A stretch of DNA of 64,000 bases from an uncultured Prevotella sp. (GTDB taxonomy: Bacteria > Bacteroidota > Bacteroidia > Bacteroidales > Bacteroidaceae), in contig UQKO01000003.1 in assembly GCA_900541575.1 (NCBI GenBank), positions 36,932 through 100,931 on the forward strand, given 5' to 3'. Of this stretch, positions 1-7,893 are shown in pieces (position 1 is the stretch's first letter; the number at the start of each line of letters is the position of its first letter). Under the pieces are notes generated by a model that was not told where the DNA came from, ran no database searches, and saw nothing but the letters and a program-made list of their open reading frames with translations. The position numbers were made by a program, and so were the translations under genes.

Positions 1-266
1 TAAGGAGCCTTGCGCCTTATCAGTCGAGCCAGAATGATGCAGAAGAAAGCAATGGCCACTACGCGAAAGATGGCCAAGAACATGGTGCCAACGAAACTCA
101 TGCCAAAGGCCATTCCGCGGTTTTCGGTGAAGAGAATGTGAAACCAATCGTTCACCACGACAAGGTCTTCGTGGAGAGTAAAAGAGGTCTTTATCTCGAA
201 TTTGATAATTTGGTCAATGAGGATAACGCCTAATATAATCAGGGTTGCAACAATGGAGCGACGCAT
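1..266 (-). CDS. lspA: Lipoprotein signal peptidase (SPase II), N-terminal part, cut by window edge
   Basis: This gene encodes the inner-membrane aspartic protease that removes signal peptides from lipidated prolipoproteins. Reading leftward from an ATG at 264-266 gives 88 residues before the window ends. They start with a hydrophobic segment (residues 5-20, containing ILIDQIIKF) and include the conserved block with FTENRGMAFGM near residues 50-60, followed by a second membrane segment. The two catalytic aspartates of the family lie in the missing C-terminal half, so catalytic competence cannot be judged. The gene lies downstream of the DksA-like gene and ileS on the same strand; the ileS-dksA-lspA order is common in Bacteroidales, and ileS-lspA also occurs in other phyla. 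A 15-bp inverted repeat separates it from the preceding gene. Confidence 0.9.
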   Translation of the reverse strand, partial: MRRSIVATLIILGVILIDQIIKFEIKTSFTLHEDLVVVNDWFHILFTENRGMAFGMSFVGTMFLAIFRVVAIAFFCIILARLIRRKAP

Positions 267-289
267 AAAAAGATTTGTTGGTGAAAGAA

Positions 290-350
290 CGTGCGAACAT
301 ACAAAAGGAATACTTAGAAGGCTCGTTATTGCCTATTGTATGTTCGCACG
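290..350. repeat. Intercistronic inverted repeat (copy A)
   Basis: Two perfect 15-base arms (290-304, CGTGCGAACATACAA, and 336-350) flank a 31-base loop between the DksA-like gene and lspA. In RNA it would form a strong hairpin. The arm shares the core TGCGAACAT with the inverted repeat at 57670-57766. Confidence 0.8.
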
Positions 351-359
351 AGGGGAGAG

Positions 360-752
360 TTAGTCTTGTCTATTTTTCATCTGCTTGGCTTCGATGCTCA
401 ATGTGGCATGAGGCACGGCGCGTAGACGTTCTTTCGGAATGAGCTTACCCGTAACACGGCAGATTCCATACGTCTTATTCTCTATGCGTATGAGTGCGGC
501 TTGTAGAGATTGTATGAATTTTTGTTGTCGAGCAGCCATCGTAGTGATTTCTTCCTTGGTTTGGGTCATCGAGCCCTCTTCAAGTACTTTATAAGTTGGC
601 ATGGTGTCATCAATGTCGTTGCCACCTTTATTGCTCAGCGTGTCCATCATTTGTTGATAGTCACGTTTTGCTAGTTCCAGCTTCTTTAGGATGAGTTGCT
701 TAAATTCTTCAAGTTCCTCGTCTGTGTAGCGCTTTTTTTCTGTCATGGTCAT
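360..752 (-). CDS. TraR/DksA-family regulator with degenerate zinc finger
   Basis: The 130-residue protein belongs to the DksA/TraR family, whose members bind RNA polymerase in the secondary channel and modulate initiation, often together with ppGpp. Residues 10-90 are a charged, largely helical coiled-coil region, and the C-terminal part (YGICRVTGKLIPKERL...) aligns with the C4 zinc-finger domain. Only one of the four zinc cysteines remains (YGICRVTG), so metal binding is unlikely; this loss is, as far as I know, common in Bacteroidota members of the family. The start may be the ATG at 752 or the second ATG at 746; no Shine-Dalgarno sequence decides between them. It sits between ileS and lspA in an apparent operon, with inverted repeats on both sides. 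Confidence 0.85.
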   Translation of the reverse strand: MTMTEKKRYTDEELEEFKQLILKKLELAKRDYQQMMDTLSNKGGNDIDDTMPTYKVLEEGSMTQTKEEITTMAARQQKFIQSLQAALIRIENKTYGICRVTGKLIPKERLRAVPHATLSIEAKQMKNRQD

Positions 753-810
753 TAGGAATAAATTTGCAGATTAAGAAGAATCGTACCCTTGGAGGGATAA
801 AAGTAGAAAT

Positions 811-883
811 ATGCAAATGCTTGTATGTAGCTGTGGGGAAGATTGTTGTTTCTTCAGTAACTTGCATACATTAGCATTTGCAC
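811..883. repeat. Intercistronic inverted repeat (copy B)
   Basis: Imperfect arms (ATGCAAATGCTTGTATG at 811-827, and CATACATTAGCATTTGCA ending near 883) flank about 37 bases between ileS and the DksA-like gene. The ATGCAAATG core is shared with the arms at 57670-57766, which suggests one dispersed family. Confidence 0.6.
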
Positions 884-898
884 ATTTTCTTATAGAGT

Positions 899-3800
899 TT
901 AGCGAGTGATGCTCATCTTGGCTTTGAACTCTTCGAAGTCGAATTCTATCGCTTCGGCAGGCATGTGCTCACTCAACTCAATATCGTCGGCCAAAACTTG
1001 TGACGCAATGTAGTCTTTGAAAGTATTCACTGCTGTCGTAAGTTGGGGGACGTTTTCTACAACGATGTGGATGCGATCTGTTATTTCGAAGCCACTCTCC
1101 TTACGGAAGGTTTGAATGCGCTTCACTATTTCGCGAGCAAGACCTTCGTTCTTGAGTTCTGGCGTGATTTCCAGGTCGAGAGCTACAGTAAGAGTTCCTT
1201 CGTTGGCCACGGTCCATCCAGGCATATCTTCGCTGATGATATCCACGTCAGTGCGTTCTACTTCTATGTCCTGTCCGTCGATGGTCAAGGCAATCTTACC
1301 TTCCGCATCCAAGCGATTAATGTCATCTTGGCCAAGGGCGGTAACGGCCGCATTGACAGCCTTCATCATCTTTCCAAATTTCTTGCCCATTACGCGGAAG
1401 TTGCACTTCACCTTCTTTTCCAGCATGTTGGCATCGGCATAGCGAAGTTCCTTTACGTTTACTTCGTCGAGGATGAGTTGCTTCACCTGTTCCAAGTCTT
1501 CGCGGAGTTGATCGTCGGTGACGGGGATGGAGATGCACTGAAGGGGTTGACGCACGATGACATGTTCCTTCTTACGCAGAGAAAGTGTCATAGAAGATAC
1601 TACCTGAGCCAATTCCATGCGGCGTTCCAAAGCCTTGTCGATATAGGTCTCATTGGCTTTGGGGAACTGCGCAAGATGTACACTTTCGCTCGCATCCTTT
1701 ACGCCATTCGTCAAGTCGCTATATAAGCGATCTGCATAGAACGGAGCAATAGGAGCCATGAGCTTGGCTATTGTGACAAGGCAAGTGTAAAGTGTTTGGT
1801 ATGCGCTTAGTTTGTCGGTGCTCATACCGCCACCCCAGAAGCGCTTACGGCTCAAGCGAACGTGCCAGTTGGAAAGGTTGTCTATGACAAACTGCTGAAT
1901 CAATCGGCCTGCCTTTGTGGGCTCGTAGTCTTCAAAGTCAGTAGCCACATTCTTCACGAGCGTATTGAGTTCTGAGAGTATCCAACGATCGATTTCGGGA
2001 CGTTCACTCAAAGGCACTTGTGCTGCCTCAGGGTCGAAGTTGTCAACGTTGGCATACATGGCAAAGAATGAGTAGGTCTGGTAGAGCTTGCCAAAGAAAG
2101 TGCGAGCCACTTCTTGAACGCCTTCTTCATCAAACTTGAGATTGTCCCAAGGAGAAGAATTGGTAATCATATACCAGCGCAAGGGATCGGAACCATACTT
2201 CTTGATAGCACCAAATGGCTCAACAGCATTGCCTAAGCGTTTAGACATCTTATTGCCATTCTTGTCGAGTACCAGTCCGTTGCTGATAACGGCTTTGAAT
2301 GCAACACTGTCAAATACCATCGTGGCTATGGCATGGAGTGTAAAGAACCATCCACGGGTTTGGTCAACGCCTTCTGCAATGAAGTCGGCGGGATAAACTG
2401 TGCGATTGTCGAGCAATTCCTTGTTCTCAAATGGATAGTGAATCTGAGCATAAGGCATAGAACCTGAATCGAACCATACGTCAATCAAGTCGGTCTCACG
2501 CTTCATGGGCTTGCCCGAGGGAGATACCAGTGTAATATTGTCCACGTAAGGACGGTGTAAGTCGATACGATGATAATTCTCTGTGGAATAATCACCAGGA
2601 ACGAATCCCTTGTCCTTCAGAGGGTTAGAAGTCATGAAGCCAGCGGCTACACTCTTTTCTATTTCGGCATAAAGCTGTTCGAGCGAACTGATGCAAATTT
2701 CTTCTCGAGTCTCAGCATTACGCCAAATAGGCAACGGAGTTCCCCAATAGCGTGAGCGGCTCAAGTTCCAATCGTTAAGATTTTCAAGCCATTTGCCAAA
2801 TCGACCAGAACCCGTGCTAGCGGGCTTCCAAAGAATCCCGTTGTTGAGCTCCATCATGCGCTCTTTCAGAGCAGAACTACGGATAAACCAGCTATCGAGC
2901 GGATAGTAAAGGATAGGTTTGTCCGTACGCCAGCAATGGGGATAGTTGTGAACGTGCTTCTCTATCTTGAAAGCTTCGCCAGCCTGCTTCATCTCCATAC
3001 AGATGACAATATTGAGATCTTCGGCCTTGGCTGCGGCCTTCTCATCATACTTGCCATCCTTGTTGAACTCGGGAGCGTAAGCATTCTTCACGTAGTCGCC
3101 CGCATGATGGCTATAAGCTGCTACATCGACACACTTCTTTACGAAGTTCTCGCAGAGTTCGTCTACTAGGTAGTACTTACCTGTAAGGTCTACCATCGGA
3201 CGTGTCTCGCCTGCCTTATTGATTAAGAAAAGAGAGGGGATGCCTGCCGCTTTTGCCACCTTGGCATCATCGGCACCAAAGGTGGGAGCAATGTGTACGA
3301 TACCCGTACCATCCTCCGTGGTAACGTAGTCACCGGGTATTACGCGGAAAGCTTGTTCTTCTAGTTCAACAAACTTGTCGATACCCGACGTGAAGCATTT
3401 ATCAGCGTGAGCCTCAGCATATTCTTTTACCCATGCGGGAGCATTCTCTTCCACTTTTTCGGTGGGCTTTACCCAAGGCATGAGTTGCTTATAGTGCATG
3501 CCTACGAGTTCAGAACCTTTCCATTCTCCTACGATGCGATATGGAATCACCTTGTCGCCGTGCTTATAAGCTTCAAAGTCAGCGTTCTCTCCTTCAGCCT
3601 TGAAGTAGGCAGCGAGGCGTGACTTTGCTACAACGGCTGTCATGGGTTCGCCATTGTACGGGTTGAAGGTCTCCACAGCCACATAGTCAATGTTCGGTCC
3701 TACACAGAGGGCGGTATTTGAAGGGAGTGTCCACGGAGTAGTGGTCCAAGCCAAGAAGTAGGGTTTGCCCCAATGTGTCATTTCAGGCTTGGGGTCGATT

Positions 3801-4441
3801 ATGGAGAACTGAGCTGTCACCGTGGTGTCTTTTACATCACGGTAGCAACCCGGTTGGTTTAATTCGTGAGAACTTAGTCCAGTACCTGCTGCAGGAGAGT
3901 AGGGCTGAATGGTATAGCCTTTATAGAGAAGACCTTTCTTATAGAGTTGACCAAGTAACCACCAAAGGGTTTCGATATATGAGTTTTCGTAGGTGATATA
4001 GGGATGTTCCATATCCACCCAATAACCCATCAAATGGCTTAGGTCTGTCCATTCCTGCGTAAACTTCATTACGTTTTGACGGCAGCGAGCGTTGTAGTCT
4101 TCTATAGAAATAGATTTGCCGATATCTTCTTTGGTAATACCCAATTCTTTTTCTACGCCTAATTCTACAGGAAGTCCATGTGTGTCCCAACCAGCTTTAC
4201 GCTTCACTTGGAAGCCTTGCATGGTCTTGTAGCGGCAGAATACGTCTTTGATAGTACGAGCCATGACATGGTGAATGCCAGGGTGTCCGTTGGCAGAGGG
4301 AGGTCCTTCAAAGAATACGAAAGACGGGCATCCTTCGCGTTCACTCATACTCTTGTGAAATAAATCCTGCTTATCCCACTTGTTGAGTACATCTTCGTTC
4401 ACCTCAAAGAGGTTAAGTCCGTTGCGTTCGGTAAATTTCAT
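899..4441 (-). CDS. ileS: Isoleucyl-tRNA synthetase, type-2-like, altered HIGH motif
   Basis: This class I synthetase attaches isoleucine to tRNA-Ile in the cytoplasm. The 1180-residue protein has the full layout: the Rossmann catalytic start, a large CP1 editing insertion (about residues 180-420, with the threonine-rich TTTPWTLPSNTA segment), the KMSKS loop (GNKMSKRLGN), and a long C-terminal anticodon-binding region. The signature HIGH motif, normally HxGH, reads G-I-H-H at residues 55-58 (bases 4268-4279) inside PSANGHPGIHHVMA; the first and third positions are thus exchanged. Family knowledge: such a swapped motif has been described in some mupirocin-resistant type-2 enzymes. A TAACTTTG box (minus strand, 4558-4565) is a possible -7 element. 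I see no T-box leader. The downstream DksA-like gene and lspA are probably cotranscribed. Confidence 0.97.
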   Translation of the reverse strand: MKFTERNGLNLFEVNEDVLNKWDKQDLFHKSMSEREGCPSFVFFEGPPSANGHPGIHHVMARTIKDVFCRYKTMQGFQVKRKAGWDTHGLPVELGVEKELGITKEDIGKSISIEDYNARCRQNVMKFTQEWTDLSHLMGYWVDMEHPYITYENSYIETLWWLLGQLYKKGLLYKGYTIQPYSPAAGTGLSSHELNQPGCYRDVKDTTVTAQFSIIDPKPEMTHWGKPYFLAWTTTPWTLPSNTALCVGPNIDYVAVETFNPYNGEPMTAVVAKSRLAAYFKAEGENADFEAYKHGDKVIPYRIVGEWKGSELVGMHYKQLMPWVKPTEKVEENAPAWVKEYAEAHADKCFTSGIDKFVELEEQAFRVIPGDYVTTEDGTGIVHIAPTFGADDAKVAKAAGIPSLFLINKAGETRPMVDLTGKYYLVDELCENFVKKCVDVAAYSHHAGDYVKNAYAPEFNKDGKYDEKAAAKAEDLNIVICMEMKQAGEAFKIEKHVHNYPHCWRTDKPILYYPLDSWFIRSSALKERMMELNNGILWKPASTGSGRFGKWLENLNDWNLSRSRYWGTPLPIWRNAETREEICISSLEQLYAEIEKSVAAGFMTSNPLKDKGFVPGDYSTENYHRIDLHRPYVDNITLVSPSGKPMKRETDLIDVWFDSGSMPYAQIHYPFENKELLDNRTVYPADFIAEGVDQTRGWFFTLHAIATMVFDSVAFKAVISNGLVLDKNGNKMSKRLGNAVEPFGAIKKYGSDPLRWYMITNSSPWDNLKFDEEGVQEVARTFFGKLYQTYSFFAMYANVDNFDPEAAQVPLSERPEIDRWILSELNTLVKNVATDFEDYEPTKAGRLIQQFVIDNLSNWHVRLSRKRFWGGGMSTDKLSAYQTLYTCLVTIAKLMAPIAPFYADRLYSDLTNGVKDASESVHLAQFPKANETYIDKALERRMELAQVVSSMTLSLRKKEHVIVRQPLQCISIPVTDDQLREDLEQVKQLILDEVNVKELRYADANMLEKKVKCNFRVMGKKFGKMMKAVNAAVTALGQDDINRLDAEGKIALTIDGQDIEVERTDVDIISEDMPGWTVANEGTLTVALDLEITPELKNEGLAREIVKRIQTFRKESGFEITDRIHIVVENVPQLTTAVNTFKDYIASQVLADDIELSEHMPAEAIEFDFEEFKAKMSITR

Positions 4442-4590
4442 ATTTCGTTATTGTGTCTCTTTTTGTAATTAATCAAATTCGGCAGGTAGAGCCATTAGTG
4501 CATGGCTATCATAGCCCCCTTGCGCCTATATATTAGGTGTACAATATAAAAGCGTGGCAAAGTTAGACAATTTTTGCGTAAGCAGAATAC

Positions 4591-4637
4591 AAAACTCGGC
4601 GAAATATCCATATAGAATAGATATTTCACCGAGTTTT
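4591..4637 (-). terminator. Terminator of the 4702-6881 operon
   Basis: Arms 4591-4608 and 4620-4637 form an 18-bp stem with one wobble and an 11-base loop. It lies 65 bases past the stop of the small gene at 4702 and the arm ends in TTTT on the minus strand. Confidence 0.75.
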
Positions 4638-4701
4638 ATCATTTTTTATTCCAATCGTTTTGTTGTATGAACGAGCGGAAGTGTCTTAGGAATAGCAGAC
4701 T

Positions 4702-4884
4702 TTAGTCTTCCGACCAAGGATTGTCATCCCATGTTCCTTGTTTATTAGAAAGTGCGTCTTTTGAAGTTGCTTGATCGTCGTTTTTTGTTTCAATGCTCTT
4801 ATCTGTGAGCGAATTGAGGAGAAGCGCACCTTCAGAAATGAAAGAATAAGTAGCGCTTTCGGGGGTAATATATTTCTTCTTCAT
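4702..4884 (-). CDS. Small protein (60 aa) downstream of secreted protein, unknown function
   Basis: The protein starts MKKKYITPES, continues through a short hydrophobic segment (EGALLLNSL) and ends with an acidic, disordered-looking tail (DDNPWSED). Prevotella genomes contain many similar short proteins opening with MKKKYI.PE; I recognise the pattern but know no function. It has no convincing signal peptide or membrane segment. The gene begins 23 bases after the stop of the type IX cargo gene on the same strand and is followed by a strong terminator, so the two are very probably cotranscribed. It could be a peptide precursor, a small partner of the secreted protein, or an unexplained lineage-specific family member. 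Confidence 0.65.
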   Translation of the reverse strand: MKKKYITPESATYSFISEGALLLNSLTDKSIETKNDDQATSKDALSNKQGTWDDNPWSED

Positions 4885-4907
4885 AAGATGATGAATCTTT
4901 AGATGAG

Positions 4908-6881
4908 TTATTTTACAATGATTTTCTTGCCATTCACAATGTAGATACCTTTCTGCAGCTTGTTCGACTTGCGTCCGCTGAGGTCGTAGATAGAGGTTGC
5001 CTTTCCCTGAGCCAAAGTAGCATTGCTGATAGCTGTCACGTTGTCGTTGAAAGAGATAGACAATTTTGCAGCCTGGATACCAGTAAGGTTGAGATAAGCC
5101 TTATACTGAGCTAAAGCGCGATCATCAGTGTTAGAAGAGAGTATCTTGAATACGGCTTTGTTGTCAGTGTCAGTGTTTTTTGCCAATACGTAAGCTTGTG
5201 TAGAAGCATCAATGGCATTCCCCGTGGAAGCTACCAACTTGTTGTTTGCATCAATGCTTGCAACTTCTTCTGTGGTGCAAGCTGTAGGAATGTATTCTTT
5301 AGTAGCTTCTTCAGCTGAAAGAATTACGCCAGTGTTCTTGGGCAGTGCACCTGTGATTTTCTTCAGTACGATGGTCTCACCAGTGGAGACTGCGATGTAA
5401 GCATCTACTTCTTTGGGCAGTACTACGGGGAAGGGAGAACTATAGGTGGCAATGTTGGCTGTAACGTCGTCAACGGTCAGCGCTGTAGTCTTAATTTTGT
5501 TCAGCTGCGGAGCTTCTTCGAAAGCAAATGCGCAAGTGTTGTTGTTTGAAGTATAGTAGATCTGAGCAGTTGTGCCATTGTGGAATTTCTTATCGTTGGT
5601 ATTGGCCATCAGGTAGTGGTTGTCATCTCTACCCGTGGTCATGGCACCTTGCAGCAAGAAGAGTCCCGCTTCATCTAAACAACCCGTGGTAGGATTAGAA
5701 GATGTAATGAAGTCGCCGCTAACACCGCTAAATGACTGCATGGGGAAGAGGGTGAACACGTAGTAGTCGTTGTATTCGTCGGCAAAGCCATTGGAAACGC
5801 CGTTAATGCTCTTTGTATCTGCTTTGAAAGTTAAGTACTTACCAGCATTGTTTGTGAAGATGTACTTGAAGTCGGCTGTTTTGTGAGCGTAGAAGATCGC
5901 GTTGCTATTGTCTGTCTCGCCAACACCAATCTCAAGACTACCATTGTCGCAGTACAAACGATTCTTTGAACGATCACTTACGGCTGTACCCTTATTGACG
6001 GGGCGAATATAATAAGCCTTACCATCTTCAGGCATTGTAAGATTGGCGCGTGAAAGCAGTGTGTTCAAAGCTGCCTGAGCCTGGCTCATAGAAGTAGCAT
6101 TGTCTATTGTTTGTGTGAATGCGTCCCATGCGGTTTGTGTGGGATACCCCATCTTGCCAATGTTTGCTTTCAGTTTAGATTCAACGTTTTGTTGGAACGT
6201 TTGAATCTTTTCTCCGATGGCGCTTTGTTCGTAAGTAGTAACCTTTTGAACAGCAGTAGTATAATTACCGCTTGTTGTGGCAATAATCAAATTGAAACGG
6301 CTACCAGCATCAGGAGTTGCATAGGTCTTTACGCCAGCGATAGATGCATTACTTAATGTCAAATAGTAAGTATCATTCACAATGGAAAAGTTGAATGTAC
6401 CAGAATATCTGTTAACATTTTCGGCAGATGTTTGTGTATGTACGTCCTTTGTAATTGTCCAAATGAATGATTCTGAGTTGGGGGTCTCGCTCAGAGCCAA
6501 TTGTTCACTTTCGCTTGTGGTGTTTCTCTCAATAAACTTTTGAGCACCCACATTGTAGAGGTAATAACCTCCATCGCGAAGAGTAGAGGGAATCAACACA
6601 AAGTTGAAATCCTCATCACTGCTACCCAATTCAGGTATAGTAGTATCTTTGTAAGAACTCTTGTAGTAGTTGGAATATAGCTTCGTACGATCCGTGCTCA
6701 GCGAGAAGATATATCCGCGTGAGCCTTGGATACGATAAGCTACAGTAGAAGTCTGGTCAATTTTAGACGTCTCTGATACTTCTGAACCTACGGAGGGGGT
6801 TGTTGTGCTTTCTTGTGCGTAAGCAGTCGATGTGATGTACGCAGCACAAGCACAGGTCATGAGTAAATTTTTAATCTCCAT
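4908..6881 (-). CDS. Secreted protein with type IX secretion sorting tail
   Basis: The 657-residue protein has an N-terminal signal peptide (hydrophobic segment then AYAQ, cleavage near residue 22) and a C-terminal block of about 75 residues ending SIYDLSGRKSNKLQKG-IYIVNGKKIIVK. This matches the Prevotella version of the type IX secretion C-terminal sorting domain, so the protein probably reaches the cell surface or medium. Between them are two regions with the look of beta-rich carbohydrate-binding modules (GGYYLYNVGAQKFIE around residue 110, and YYIRPVNKG...GKYLTFKAD around 290-355), separated by a helical segment. I see no catalytic motif. It forms an operon with the 60-residue gene just downstream. 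The ligand is unknown; an adhesin or glycan-binding role is an inference. Confidence 0.85.
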   Translation of the reverse strand: MEIKNLLMTCACAAYITSTAYAQESTTTPSVGSEVSETSKIDQTSTVAYRIQGSRGYIFSLSTDRTKLYSNYYKSSYKDTTIPELGSSDEDFNFVLIPSTLRDGGYYLYNVGAQKFIERNTTSESEQLALSETPNSESFIWTITKDVHTQTSAENVNRYSGTFNFSIVNDTYYLTLSNASIAGVKTYATPDAGSRFNLIIATTSGNYTTAVQKVTTYEQSAIGEKIQTFQQNVESKLKANIGKMGYPTQTAWDAFTQTIDNATSMSQAQAALNTLLSRANLTMPEDGKAYYIRPVNKGTAVSDRSKNRLYCDNGSLEIGVGETDNSNAIFYAHKTADFKYIFTNNAGKYLTFKADTKSINGVSNGFADEYNDYYVFTLFPMQSFSGVSGDFITSSNPTTGCLDEAGLFLLQGAMTTGRDDNHYLMANTNDKKFHNGTTAQIYYTSNNNTCAFAFEEAPQLNKIKTTALTVDDVTANIATYSSPFPVVLPKEVDAYIAVSTGETIVLKKITGALPKNTGVILSAEEATKEYIPTACTTEEVASIDANNKLVASTGNAIDASTQAYVLAKNTDTDNKAVFKILSSNTDDRALAQYKAYLNLTGIQAAKLSISFNDNVTAISNATLAQGKATSIYDLSGRKSNKLQKGIYIVNGKKIIVK

Positions 6882-7326
6882 AATAATATATTAAAGTGTT
6901 AATTAAAAGGCTGTATCGTGCAAGGTTCTTTTAATAAAAATGAATTCACTTGCTTACTTCGATGCTAGCTGCAAAAATATATTATTTCTTTAATATAACA
7001 AAATGGGGGGTGAATTATAGTATATTAACTATATTTTGTGCATAAAGGGAGTGTCTACTAGTGTTTCTCAAGTCATGTAAAGAGATGGAAAGTAAGGGTA
7101 GCTTCAATTTCCTTTATTCCTCAGATAGAACTGTTCTTAAGGTAACAAACTGGGCGAATATTATAATATGTCAGCTATTGTTCTTCCGTTTGTTCGCAGT
7201 CTTGACAGCGTACAAAGGAACGTATACTCTTTATTTTCAATATGGCGTGGACTACGTAAGGAGGGCCTATAAATTCAGAATTTATAGGCCCCCCCTTAAT
7301 GATGTTGCATGTTCTGCACAATGAGT
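6882..7326. other. Intergenic region, 445 bases
   Basis: This AT-rich gap holds the promoter region of the secreted-protein gene on the minus strand and one strong hairpin (7263-7291). I see no credible gene: an 87-codon plus-strand reading frame at 7061-7324 has no recognisable features and runs through the hairpin. Confidence 0.6.
7263..7291 (-). terminator. Hairpin downstream of the nuclease remnant
   Basis: Perfect 13-base arms GGGCCTATAAATT (7263-7275) and its complement (7279-7291) surround a 3-base loop, with further imperfect pairing outside (AAGGA / CCCTT). It lies 36 bases past the remnant's stop. It lacks a clear T-run on the minus strand, so termination is probable rather than certain. 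Confidence 0.5.
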
Positions 7327-7620
7327 TTAGACGTCGAAATCGTTCACACGCAATACGTAGTACTCAGGGAATAAATCGCCCACATCTTTGCGTTTCAGAA
7401 CATCCTTTTCTTTCCGTCCGAAGAATTGCTCGTTCTGACGAACAGAAAGCTTCAACACGTCGCTAGGATCGTGCAAGCCCTGGAATATGGTCTTGCCGTG
7501 ATATACATAGTCTTTGCCTTGTCTTAATTCAAAGTATACAATATTTACGGAATAGACTTTGCGCACTTTATCGTATTCATCGCCCAAGCCGATATAGTCT
7601 GTAATGGCTTTTGATACACC
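7327..7620 (-). pseudogene. Remnant of Rpn-family PD-(D/E)XK nuclease/transposase
   Basis: The translated fragment reads KAITDYIGLGDEYDKVRKVYSV..., then YFELRQGKDYVYHGKT, and finishes LFPEYYVLRVNDFDV-stop. This is the middle portion of the recombination-promoting nuclease/putative transposase family (PD-(D/E)XK type), which is usually about 300 residues and very common in Bacteroidales. Both ends are missing: upstream of 7620 the frame runs into a stop within two codons, so the N-terminal catalytic part is gone, and the C-terminal region ends prematurely. The only open start is a TTG at 7587. It is best read as a decayed gene and a sign of past mobile-element activity here. Confidence 0.75.
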
Positions 7621-7716
7621 ATATTATATGAGGAAAAGGTCGGTAGTCATACGAAAACGCCCCAACCCAATATAATATTCTTTGTTTCAGATATAGGTCT
7701 ATTAGTTTCTATTTCA

Positions 7717-7724
7717 TATCTTTG
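7717..7724 (+). promoter_or_regulatory. Possible -7 box of the HU-like gene
   Basis: TATCTTTG fits the Bacteroidota TAnnTTTG box. No convincing TTTG is found 19-20 bases upstream. If used, the 22-base repeats at 7739-7842 fall inside the transcribed leader. Confidence 0.4.
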
Positions 7725-7738
7725 CCATCGTAAGATGA

Positions 7739-7842
7739 GCAGTGGTAGCTTTACCGGACGGCAGTGGTAGCTTTACCGGACGGCAGTGGTAGCTTTACCG
7801 GACGGCAGCGGCAGCTCTACCGGACGGCAGCGGCAGAGCTCT
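7739..7842. repeat. Tandem 22-base hairpin-forming repeats in leader of HU-like gene
   Basis: Three identical 22-base units (7739-7760, 7761-7782, 7783-7804), a diverged fourth (7805-7826) and a partial fifth follow head to tail. The unit contains GGTAGCTTTACCGG, where GGTA and TACC can pair, so RNA or single-stranded DNA could fold into a row of small hairpins. Related units recur at 39139-39229. They end about 50 bases before the HU-like start codon at 7894. Confidence 0.9.
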
Positions 7843-7893
7843 TAATCGAGATCTTCAAAACATTAACTGTACAACGAAACATAAGATAACGAT

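Noticed and set aside
1043..1726. A 227-codon open frame on the plus strand inside ileS
   Set aside because: It is antisense to a well-conserved part of ileS and shows no family features; a codon-bias shadow.
4442..4701. A possible T-box leader ahead of ileS
   Set aside because: No T-box consensus or specifier structure is visible; the hairpin at 4591-4637 is better explained as the terminator of the neighbouring operon.
7061..7324. An 87-codon frame upstream of the nuclease remnant
   Set aside because: It reads through the 7263-7291 hairpin and shows no family resemblance.
7739..7842. Could the regularly spaced repeats be a CRISPR array?
   Set aside because: The 22-base units are directly abutting with no unique spacers, and there are no cas genes in the window.
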